From NCBI GenBank assembly GCA_020855015.1, contig JAHKLP010000024.1, positions 1 to 16,203 of the forward strand: 16,203 bases of DNA, in the 5' to 3' direction. The notes under the pieces were generated by a model. The model had not been told where the DNA came from and made no database searches. It saw only the letters and a program-made list of their open reading frames with translations. The stretch comes from Methanobacterium sp. Its GTDB lineage: Archaea > Methanobacteriota > Methanobacteria > Methanobacteriales > Methanobacteriaceae. A program made the translations under genes and the position numbers. Shown in pieces: positions 1-6,130 of the stretch. Position 1 is the first letter of the stretch. The number at the start of each line of letters is the position of its first letter.

Positions 1-752
1 AGATTGAGTAAGCTGGAAATAATCATTAGATTATTTTTAACCCGGTGATGGATCTCCTTAAGAAGCATTTCCTTCTCTTTTAAAGCTTTTTTTATCTCAG
101 TTTCTGCCTGTTTTCGTTGTATTGCTACTGCAAAAAGACTGATTAATGATTGCACTAGTTCCTTATTTTCTAATGTATTGCCCTTTTTAAGAAAAATATA
201 AACCGTTCCATAAAGTTTTCCCTTTGATTCGAAACCAGTGCCATACATATCCCCAATATTTAGAGTTAATTCTGCCATTCTGGCCACTTTTTTAGGTATC
301 CGTCCGGAAAACACTTGATATAATCCATCATCCATTTTAAGAAGTTGACCCTTGAGTATTGTATTCTTCTTGGTTTCTTCATTACTATAAAATTCATAAA
401 AAGAATGGAGGGGTAGTTTTATATCAGTTAGCCCCCCACCTAAAATTTTTTGAGAAAGCTCGTTTAATCTTTTATTTTCCCCGATTACAGAACGTACCAA
501 AATATTATCTGATGGTTCATCATACATACTTACAGCAATAATAGCGTTTTCAATTAAATCAGTTAATTTTTTAGCAATAAATTCATAGATATCTATACTG
601 GAATCTAAATCAACCAATTCTAAAGCAGTTTTAGATAAAATCTGCTCGTTTTCGATGATTTTTTGAGTAGATTCTTGGTTAGATTTTAAAACAGTCCTTA
701 ATTCTTTCAATTCATCTATGAGTTCTTCCCTGGATTTGTCTTCATCGAGCAT
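1..752 (-). CDS. Sensor histidine kinase, GAF-like sensor plus HisKA_2 dimerization region (3' part cut by window edge)
   Basis: Partial gene: 250 codons are visible and the C-terminal ATPase domain lies beyond base 1. Residues about 5-40 are charged and probably coiled coil. Residues about 41-215 resemble a GAF-type sensor domain, ending in a strand-rich segment (GKLYGTVYIFL) and a helix (ELVQSLISLFAVAIQ). Residues 229-251 carry the H-box typical of HisKA_2 kinases, EIHHRVKNNLMIISSLLNL; His235 or His236 is the likely phospho-acceptor. No transmembrane segment is visible, so it is probably a cytoplasmic sensor. The ATG at 752 is the first in-frame start after a stop and has GAAGG about 7 bases upstream. 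No response regulator is in view. The ligand cannot be told from sequence. Family assignment rests mainly on the H-box and is fairly sure; the GAF call is less sure. Confidence 0.85.
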   Translation of the reverse strand, partial: MLDEDKSREELIDELKELRTVLKSNQESTQKIIENEQILSKTALELVDLDSSIDIYEFIAKKLTDLIENAIIAVSMYDEPSDNILVRSVIGENKRLNELSQKILGGGLTDIKLPLHSFYEFYSNEETKKNTILKGQLLKMDDGLYQVFSGRIPKKVARMAELTLNIGDMYGTGFESKGKLYGTVYIFLKKGNTLENKELVQSLISLFAVAIQRKQAETEIKKALKEKEMLLKEIHHRVKNNLMIISSLLN

Positions 753-1118
753 TTTAAAACCTTCAGTAGATACAAAAATCTAATACACTTATATTAAATC
801 CATACTAAATATATCGAAATATAAACTGAACTATTATAAATAAAAAACTTATTTTAATAATTAAACAATAAATGAACAAAACGAAGTATAAAAAAATAAT
901 TTAATGTGTTAATTTTTCAGCTCCCCTTCACCAACAAACACCTTAAACTTGAATTTTTGGATACCACCACAAATTCTACTCAAAACAAAAAAAATTAAAA
1001 TAGTTATAGAACATTAAATTCTTACCAATACAACTCCCTATTCCCAACAATCCCATGAAAATTGATCCTTAATAATAAAAGGCGCTCTGCAATTGATTTA
1101 TAATATAGCGGGGATTCG
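753..1118. other. Gene-free AT-rich gap between two minus-strand genes
   Basis: No convincing gene is visible in this 366-base stretch. It holds a hairpin at 951-976 (arms 951-960 and 967-976, 9 of 10 positions paired, loop of 6). Two islands are richer in G when read on the minus strand, about 920-945 and 1036-1056. A minus-strand T-run lies near 889-896. A 26-codon minus-strand frame with ATG at about 1056 exists, but its second half is AT-rich and it was not called. TATA-like sequences upstream of the kinase gene (around 819-826 and 832-845) are too common in this AT background to call. Confidence 0.5.
951..976. repeat. Inverted repeat (10-base arms, one mismatch)
   Basis: GAATTTTTGG at 951-960 can pair with CCACAAATTC at 967-976, with one mismatch and a six-base loop. 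It lies about 140 bases past the TPR gene's stop codon in that gene's direction, and a minus-strand T-run follows about 55 bases later (near 889-896). It may be a 3' UTR structure, a weak terminator, or part of a small RNA. The pairing is seen in the sequence; a function is not shown. Confidence 0.35.
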
Positions 1119-1538
1119 CTACGGATTTGTGCTTTGATTCTGCCCTTTTAATTCCATGAGAAATTGTTGTGCATACTGTACTTGTTGCTGTTCATCGGGA
1201 GGGGCATTTGCAACATATCTTTCGAAACTGGCTATTGCTTCTTCTCGCCTGTTCAGTGAAATATAAACCAATCCTTTTCCGTATTCAGCCTCGATAAAGG
1301 TTGGATCTACTTCTAAAGCCTTTTCAAAATCTCTTAATGCCCCATTATCATTCCCCATCGTGTGATAAATATTGCCCCTATTATTCAATGCTCGCAGATT
1401 ATTGGGATCTATCTTCAAAACCTCGTTAAAGCATTGCAAGGCATCCCCATAATTCATCTGCATTGCCTTTTGTCGACCCTCTAAAAGCAATTCATCAACA
1501 GTTTTATTCTGCTCACCCAAATCTTCACTTAAACTCAC
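1119..1538 (-). CDS. Small tetratricopeptide-repeat (TPR) protein
   Basis: A 139-residue soluble protein made almost entirely of TPR units: about residues 16-45, 48-79 and 82-113. Each has the W/L-G-A-P spacing typical of TPRs, and the first two end in acidic caps (KIDPNN, EVDPTF). It is followed by a Gln-rich tail. TPRs form a superhelical surface for binding partner proteins; no catalytic domain is present, so the partner and role are unknown. The start is a GTG at 1538, chosen because GGAGG sits 8 bases upstream and no earlier in-frame start has such a site. It is transcribed toward the histidine kinase, but a 366-base gap makes co-transcription uncertain. A short hairpin (TAGCG/CGCTA, 1106-1121) overlaps the stop codon. 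Small TPR proteins of this kind are numerous in Methanobacteriales. Confidence 0.9.
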   Translation of the reverse strand: MSLSEDLGEQNKTVDELLLEGRQKAMQMNYGDALQCFNEVLKIDPNNLRALNNRGNIYHTMGNDNGALRDFEKALEVDPTFIEAEYGKGLVYISLNRREEAIASFERYVANAPPDEQQQVQYAQQFLMELKGQNQSTNP

Positions 1539-1598
1539 CCAATACCCCTCCTATATTAGTTATATAATGCTTTTATGATTATCAATCAAACTTATTCG

Positions 1599-1613
1599 TA
1601 ATTATATTTTTCC
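1599..1613 (-). promoter_or_regulatory. Candidate BRE/TATA promoter of the TPR gene
   Basis: Read on the minus strand the sequence is GGAAAAATATAATTA, a purine-rich BRE-like stretch followed by a TATA-like box. Transcription would begin about 25 bases downstream, near 1578-1582, giving a leader of roughly 40 bases that contains the GGAGG site. A second TATA-like sequence at about 1560-1571 is too close to the start codon to fit. The assignment is by eye only. Confidence 0.3.
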
Positions 1614-1820
1614 ACATAATGGTGATTGCTTAATAAAGAAATTAACTAAATTAAAGCATATAATGACTTAAAAACTATTTTAAAACCCCATATCCTGCTC
1701 AAATCCTACAATGCGGACAAAGGTATCCTCATAGCTCATTTCAATAATATATTTCAACTATAATCTATTATTGTGATAATTTTATAATAATAAATGCGAA
1801 TTTCATTATAATATTTTTCA

Positions 1821-1866
1821 AAAAAACCTTAATCATAATATCGCAATGATTTTATAAAGGTTTTTT
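1821..1866. terminator. Long hairpin flanked by A6 and T6, terminator-like on both strands
   Basis: The outer arms AAAAAACCTT (1821-1830) and AAGGTTTTTT (1857-1866) are exact reverse complements. Directly inside, AATCAT (1831-1836) pairs with ATGATT (1846-1851). That gives 16 pairs with a 9-base loop and a 5-base one-sided bulge (1852-1856). The T-runs make it look like a bidirectional terminator, yet it sits between two divergent gene starts, where none is expected. It could end an unseen small RNA or be a regulatory element. The structure is AT-rich and of modest stability. Confidence 0.4.
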
Positions 1867-1890
1867 ATAGTAAATTTAAGAATTATAATC

Positions 1891-1898
1891 TATATAAA
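1891..1898 (+). promoter_or_regulatory. Candidate TATA box upstream of the 2048 gene
   Basis: TATATAAA is the best archaeal TATA match in the gap. A start about 25 bases on, near 1918-1924, would give a leader of about 125 bases before the ATG at 2048, containing the CTGGG/CCCAG pairing (1928-1932/1964-1968). A weaker alternative, ATTTATACT at about 1948-1956, would give a leader of about 70 bases. Confidence 0.3.
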
Positions 1899-2047
1899 TC
1901 GTTAACACATAGAACTACAAAAAAACGCTGGGCATTCCATTCTTTAAATTTATACTACCATTTCCCAGTAGCAAATCTGATAAATTCATAGCAACATTTT
2001 TTTCTTAATTCAGATATATTAATTATCATGGTTTGAGGAGGTATAAT

Positions 2048-2434
2048 ATGGTAAAAATAAACTGGACTGCCGTAAGAAGGGGTTTACTGTTATCACTAAT
2101 CCTATGGCTTATTCTTCGAGAAGTTGCGGGGGATATCGGAGGTGTGATTGGATTTGTTATAGCAACAATAATTGTCGGTTACAGAGCTGACAAAGGTTAT
2201 ATAAACAGTGCAATACATGGAGCACTAGTTGGTATGGTAGGTGGTATTGTCGGAGGATTAATCATACTGATATTATACCTCACCGGGTTTGGAGACATAG
2301 GAAAACAGCTTTGGCCAGTTACAGGAGTAATAGAAGCCACCATAGTCATAATCCTATATGCAATTGTAGGGGCCATTGGTGGTACCATTGGATCAGCCAT
2401 CGATAAAGTGCGTCAACCACACGACCAAGAATAG
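2048..2434 (+). CDS. Small glycine-rich membrane protein, DUF5518-like
   Basis: A 128-residue hydrophobic protein with four likely membrane segments: about residues 9-24, 29-44, 59-82 and 92-116. Gly-rich stretches such as GMVGGIVGGL and GAIGGTIGSA suggest tightly packed helices. The layout (N-terminal KINWTAV, then IVGYRADKGYINSAIHGALVG) resembles archaeal DUF5518 membrane proteins, which are common in methanogens and have no assigned function. I place it there by eye, with moderate confidence. The start is the ATG at 2048, because GAGGAGGT (2035-2042) lies 5 bases upstream; a TTG at 2033 is in frame, but that ribosome binding site lies within the extension it would add. It is convergent with the hydrolase gene, only 11 bases separating the two 3' ends, and has no visible operon partner. 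Confidence 0.8.
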   Translation: MVKINWTAVRRGLLLSLILWLILREVAGDIGGVIGFVIATIIVGYRADKGYINSAIHGALVGMVGGIVGGLIILILYLTGFGDIGKQLWPVTGVIEATIVIILYAIVGAIGGTIGSAIDKVRQPHDQE

Positions 2435-2445
2435 GGTAATGTTCA

Positions 2446-3306
2446 TTATATTCTTGAATTGTAAATTTTAAAACTATTCCCAGATTCGTGGCCAGCACCC
2501 ACCCTAACCTGCGGAAACATCTCCAAAAAGGCAATTATTTTTTCTAAAGTATCTTGTGCCTTTTCCATATCCCAAGTATATTCACTGGGCGCTACACCAC
2601 GTTCCAAATTTTCGTGGATAAAAACAGCATCCATAGTAAGCAATATTGGTCTATCCATACCATTTACTAAAAAAGAAACATGCCAGGGGGTGTGTCCAGG
2701 AGTATGGATGGCCCATAATGACCCATCGCCCAGAAGATCTACACTAGGGCCCAATGGAGCCATTTGATTGGCTTTTGAAAAGTCAATTTCATATAGTTCT
2801 TCCAACCCTTCCAGGAAATCTCCATGGACTTCAAGGCGATATTCACCATACTCTCCTTTAGGAATGACATAAGGAATGTCTTTTGGAAGTTCCCTAACAC
2901 CAGCAGCGTGATCAGCATGTAAATGACTTAAAAAAACCATTTTCAGATTAATATCATTTTGGACAAGGTGTTGGGCTATATTTTCGCCTTTAATCTGTTG
3001 GAATTCATCCACATCCGTACCCAATAATCCTCCTCGGGGATCCCCTGCGTAAGATGCATCAAGTCCTGCGTCCAAGAGAAAATCACCCTTATCTTCGTGA
3101 TGAACCCAATGGGCCAGTATGGGAACCTCTAACTCCTCATCCTGGACATCCTTTGCCAAGGGATGATTGGGATTTAAAGTACCATGCCTGTTAATTATAA
3201 CTGTTCCAGTCTGAAAACTCCGAACACTAACCGGCCGTGGATTTTGGAACACTTCATCCCAACTAATTCCCTTATTTTTTTGATAGTGGTAAGTTTTGAT
3301 TCTCAT
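2446..3306 (-). CDS. Metallo-beta-lactamase-fold hydrolase, N-acyl-homoserine-lactonase-like
   Basis: A 286-residue soluble metallohydrolase. The dinuclear zinc site is complete: HLHADH at residues 128-133, His205 in HTPGH, Asp226 in the MDAVF segment, and His273 in AGHES. The spacing and the GVREL/HTPGHTPWH context match the AiiA/AttM-like branch of the MBL superfamily, whose known members open lactone rings. Family members also hydrolyse other esters, so the substrate is open. The length is usual for the family. It begins 23 bases after the symporter stop codon on the same strand, so the two are probably one operon. The ATG at 3306 has no recognisable Shine-Dalgarno sequence, which suggests translational coupling or a different start. 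Cytoplasmic; no signal peptide. The fold is certain and the lactonase role is inferred. Confidence 0.9.
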   Translation of the reverse strand: MRIKTYHYQKNKGISWDEVFQNPRPVSVRSFQTGTVIINRHGTLNPNHPLAKDVQDEELEVPILAHWVHHEDKGDFLLDAGLDASYAGDPRGGLLGTDVDEFQQIKGENIAQHLVQNDINLKMVFLSHLHADHAAGVRELPKDIPYVIPKGEYGEYRLEVHGDFLEGLEELYEIDFSKANQMAPLGPSVDLLGDGSLWAIHTPGHTPWHVSFLVNGMDRPILLTMDAVFIHENLERGVAPSEYTWDMEKAQDTLEKIIAFLEMFPQVRVGAGHESGNSFKIYNSRI

Positions 3307-3329
3307 TGCGGCATACTATGTTTATTTGG

Positions 3330-4943
3330 TTATTTACCCTTAGATGTGTCCACCCCATCAAAACAATCATCCAGGAACTCTTTTTCAGGAGGTTTGGTTA
3401 GTAGGCTAACCACAATAGTGGCTATGATTGCTATTGGCAGTGCTATGACCATGGGATCAACTGTTGGCCAGGGCATAGATGTAATAACTGTAGACTGTCC
3501 CATTAATGCCTTAGAAATACCTAATGGTTCTGCAGTCTTTTTGAACATAAACAATAACCATATCAAACTAACTAAAGCCCCCGATACAAGTCCAGCAATT
3601 GCTCCCTCCTTTGTAGCCCGTCTCCAATAGAGTGCTGCGACGTAGATCGCCAAGAAGGCTGCGGCAGTGATTCCGAACCATAGAGAAGTTCCCAGGGCAA
3701 CTATACTGGCCGGTAAAATGAATCCCATAATAACGGCAATGAGGACTGCTACTACTATTCCTATCCTGGCCACTCTAACAGATGATCCTCCTGTTTTTCG
3801 GACTAAAGTTTCATAGATGTCACGTCCGAAGGCTGTTCCCTGCACATGGAACTGTGCAGAAAGAGTGGACATTGCTGCAGATAGTAGGGCCACCATAAAA
3901 AGGTATGTAAACCATAAGGGCATTGCTACAGTGATAAACACTGGGATGACCTTGTCCAGGTTGCCTCCTGCTGCCTGCACAGCAGTCTGGCCGGTTGTCT
4001 GGATGAAATAGACATTAGAAAGAGCACCGACCACGTAAGCTCCGAAGGTGATTACAAATATAAACAATCCTCCAATCAAAACTGCCCGGTTCAATTCCCG
4101 GTTTGATTTTACTGTCATGAATCTGACTACCAGTTGGGGTTGGGATATAACCCCAATACCCACTCCCAGAATGAGACTGGAGACCAGTGTCCACCAGAAT
4201 GGGCTTCCCAGAGATGGCATTGATGTCCATCCCGTGAATCCAGTAGTTGCAGCCTCTGCAGTGGCATTGGCAGGCACCATATTCACCAAGTTGGTAAGTG
4301 CCTGGTTAGCATCAACCACACCTCCCAGCATCCAGTAAATTGTTGCAAGAAGGATTATCATTCCAAAGAACATTATACTACCCTGCAGAGCATCAGTATA
4401 CATAACTCCCCTAATACCTCCAAATATTACATAGGCAGCGACGATTATTGCCATTACAATCAATGCAATGTTATAATCCATTTGGAGGGTTGTTTCCACA
4501 AACCGAGCCATTCCAACCAGAACTACAGAAGCATATAGGGGCATTCCAATAAAAATAACCGCTCCAGAGAAGTATTGGATGAATCTACTATCAAAACGTT
4601 TGGACAAAAATTCAGGGAAGGTCAAGGCACCCATGTTGTGGCCCATTTTACGGGTACGTTTTCCAAAGAACACAAAAGCAATGAATATTCCTATGAGAAT
4701 GTTTAAAAAGACCAGCCACAAAATTCCCATACCATAATTTGCAGCTACCCCTCCAAAACCAACAATGGCTGCTGTGCTTATGAAGGTGGCCCCATAACTT
4801 AAGGCCATGATGAAAGGGTGTGTTTGTCTCCCTGCCACCATATAATCATCTGCACTCTTTGTTCTACGCCAGGCTACATAACCCACATATCCATTTATAA
4901 GGAGAAATATCAAAACAACAATACTCAATATCACTAAATCCAC
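3330..4943 (-). CDS. Sodium:solute symporter (SSS family)
   Basis: A 537-residue integral membrane protein with about 13 hydrophobic segments, the usual size for the SSS (PutP/ActP/MctP) family, which couples sodium entry to solute uptake. Hallmarks seen: the family signature FGGIRGVMYTDALQ at residues 174-187, QPQLVVRFMTV at 268-278, and SAAMSTLSAQ at 355-364, whose Ser/Thr residues correspond to the Na2 sodium site of the family. The QPQ..RF.TV element is typical of carboxylate and amino-acid carriers; the substrate cannot be fixed from sequence. The start is a GTG at 4943, with AGGTTGTGAT a few bases upstream resembling the methanogen AGGTGAT site. The lactonase-like gene follows 23 bases downstream, suggesting uptake and hydrolysis of one compound. 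The C-terminal tail is charged and cytoplasmic. Confidence 0.92.
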   Translation of the reverse strand: MDLVILSIVVLIFLLINGYVGYVAWRRTKSADDYMVAGRQTHPFIMALSYGATFISTAAIVGFGGVAANYGMGILWLVFLNILIGIFIAFVFFGKRTRKMGHNMGALTFPEFLSKRFDSRFIQYFSGAVIFIGMPLYASVVLVGMARFVETTLQMDYNIALIVMAIIVAAYVIFGGIRGVMYTDALQGSIMFFGMIILLATIYWMLGGVVDANQALTNLVNMVPANATAEAATTGFTGWTSMPSLGSPFWWTLVSSLILGVGIGVISQPQLVVRFMTVKSNRELNRAVLIGGLFIFVITFGAYVVGALSNVYFIQTTGQTAVQAAGGNLDKVIPVFITVAMPLWFTYLFMVALLSAAMSTLSAQFHVQGTAFGRDIYETLVRKTGGSSVRVARIGIVVAVLIAVIMGFILPASIVALGTSLWFGITAAAFLAIYVAALYWRRATKEGAIAGLVSGALVSLIWLLFMFKKTAEPLGISKALMGQSTVITSMPWPTVDPMVIALPIAIIATIVVSLLTKPPEKEFLDDCFDGVDTSKGK

Positions 4944-5009
4944 ATAATCACAACCTATCCTGTTCCAATTACTTTATCATGACATCCAATGATTAATGAA
5001 TGTAAGGAG

Positions 5010-5021
5010 AGTATATATATC
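5010..5021 (-). promoter_or_regulatory. Candidate TATA box for the symporter/hydrolase operon
   Basis: On the minus strand GATATATATAC lies about 70 bases before the GTG start at 4943. Initiation about 25 bases downstream, near 4988, would leave a leader of about 45 bases. The box is almost symmetric, so it could in principle also work toward the plus-strand gene at 5217, though that would give a leader near 175 bases. The choice of strand is inferred. Confidence 0.35.
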
Positions 5022-5216
5022 TAATTGAAACTTTATTATTCAGATTATAAGAAGTATCACTTAACCGCTGCTTGTGCGTGTTGCTCATCTATCAGATTTA
5101 AATAATGTGTGGGATCAAATCTTTTCATATATTAGTCTGTGATAGTTTTAGATAGGGTTAAATTACCTTTAGAATAAATGAGTAAATGTAATACTTAATT
5201 AATTGGTAGTGAAATT

Positions 5217-6095
5217 TTGAGTGAAGACCGCCCCCCTAAACTCAGGAAACCTGGAACTGGTGACCCGGAAAGGAAAAGTACCAGGAGGTTTAAAAAACCG
5301 GAAACTAATATTCGGGAGAAGTTAGATTCTCTTGAACTTAAGAAAAAGGGAACCGATATTACCAGTAAAGTTTCTTCTCTTAAATCAAAAACTAATTCCC
5401 TCAAATCAAAAACCAATAAAGACGAAGAAAAACGGGATGGACCTAAAAAACTCGGAAAATCAGATACACAACCCAAAGAGTCTCGATCTGATATTCTGAA
5501 AAGAAATAGTAGCCAAATATTGAGGAAAAACCCTATTTTACTTATTATTAGCATTATTATTCTAATTATCCTGGTTGTTACCGCTGCCATGTGGTCGGTT
5601 GATGATGTCACAAGCCAAAACCAGACGAACAACACCAAAAACCAGACCAACACTCAAAAAAATCATTTTTCTGATGGAAATGTGTCATTTGATTATCCTG
5701 AAGGTTGGAATATTACTAGCAGAGCCAATAGCACTAACAGCGAATCCCATCTCCTAGTTACTATTTCAAAGGATGAAAATAACAGTGTATCAATCTTTAG
5801 GGAAGATTTGGGAACTCAGAATTTTACGTATCGAGTTTCTGCTTGGAGATCAAACATTATGAAAAATGGTATGATCTACTATGAAGGTGGTTTAACTATG
5901 GACAATCAGACGGCTTATGAGCTTATGGCCAACTTCAAACCAGGTGATAAAGTCTATGCCACCAGAGGAATCGCATTACAAAAAAACAATATACTTTATT
6001 TCATAATTTTCATCTTTGACGACCCCCTCTTGGATTATAGTGGTGAGATGGATAAAATTATAAACAGCTTTAATGTGACTGAAAATCCTATTTAA
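5217..6095 (+). CDS. Membrane-anchored surface protein with PsbP-like domain
   Basis: A 292-residue protein with three parts. Residues 1-105 are strongly charged, mostly basic and without hydrophobic stretches, and include an exact tandem SLKSKTN repeat (54-67). Residues 107-126 are a single membrane helix. The basic side next to the helix predicts that the N-terminus stays inside, leaving residues 130-292 outside. The outer part begins with an Asn/Gln/Thr linker. It then shows the pattern of PsbP-like/PsbP-related domains: FSDGNVSFDYPEGWNIT (151-167) at the front and INSFNVTE (282-289) at the end. At least ten N-X-S/T sequons lie outside, fitting archaeal N-glycosylation. The start is a TTG at 5217 with GGTAGTGA upstream; the ATG at 5178 runs into a stop after six codons. 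Function unknown. The ligase gene follows 35 bases after the stop, so read-through is possible. Confidence 0.85.
   Translation: MSEDRPPKLRKPGTGDPERKSTRRFKKPETNIREKLDSLELKKKGTDITSKVSSLKSKTNSLKSKTNKDEEKRDGPKKLGKSDTQPKESRSDILKRNSSQILRKNPILLIISIIILIILVVTAAMWSVDDVTSQNQTNNTKNQTNTQKNHFSDGNVSFDYPEGWNITSRANSTNSESHLLVTISKDENNSVSIFREDLGTQNFTYRVSAWRSNIMKNGMIYYEGGLTMDNQTAYELMANFKPGDKVYATRGIALQKNNILYFIIFIFDDPLLDYSGEMDKIINSFNVTENPI
5376..5417 (+). repeat. Tandem 21-bp repeat encoding SLKSKTN twice
   Basis: Two adjacent 21-base units encode identical seven-residue peptides with several synonymous differences between copies (for example CTT/CTC and ACT/ACC). The synonymous drift with a conserved peptide suggests the basic repeat is kept at protein level rather than being a fresh slippage product. 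It lies in the cytoplasmic segment of the PsbP-like protein. Confidence 0.6.
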
Positions 6096-6130
6096 TAATA
6101 CAGGGAAACTAGATTGCAAGGAGATTGAAT

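Larger units (their letters stand above)
1539..2047. other. Gene-free AT-rich gap between divergent genes
   Basis: This 509-base stretch has no convincing gene. It holds candidate promoters for the TPR gene (1599-1613) and the membrane protein (1891-1898), a 16-bp hairpin with T-runs on both sides (1821-1866), and a small CTGGG/CCCAG pairing (1928-1932 with 1964-1968) in the presumed leader. There is also a 19-codon minus-strand frame at 1680-1739 with balanced codons but no ribosome binding site. No RNA gene was recognised. Confidence 0.5.

Noticed and set aside
1027..1054. Possible G-quadruplex on the minus strand
   Set aside because: Only three GGG tracts and one GG are present, with long loops; this does not meet a three-tier quadruplex pattern.
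978..1056. A 26-codon minus-strand frame starting MGLLGIGSCIG
   Set aside because: No good ribosome binding site, its second half is AT-rich Phe/Tyr/Asn codons, and no family resemblance; not enough to call a gene.
3184..3630. A 148-codon plus-strand open frame spanning the end of the symporter and the start of the hydrolase
   Set aside because: It overlaps two well-supported minus-strand genes and encodes no recognisable domain.
5089..5145. Inverted repeat CTATCA/TGATAG with inner AGATTT/AAATCT upstream of the PsbP-like gene
   Set aside because: Short arms separated by a long AT-rich loop and interrupted by bulges; expected by chance at this base composition.
5195..5653. A 152-codon open frame antisense to the PsbP-like gene
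   Set aside because: It mirrors the Lys/Ser-rich coding strand, giving a Leu/Phe/Ser-rich product without family features; the plus-strand gene has a clear domain order and start.
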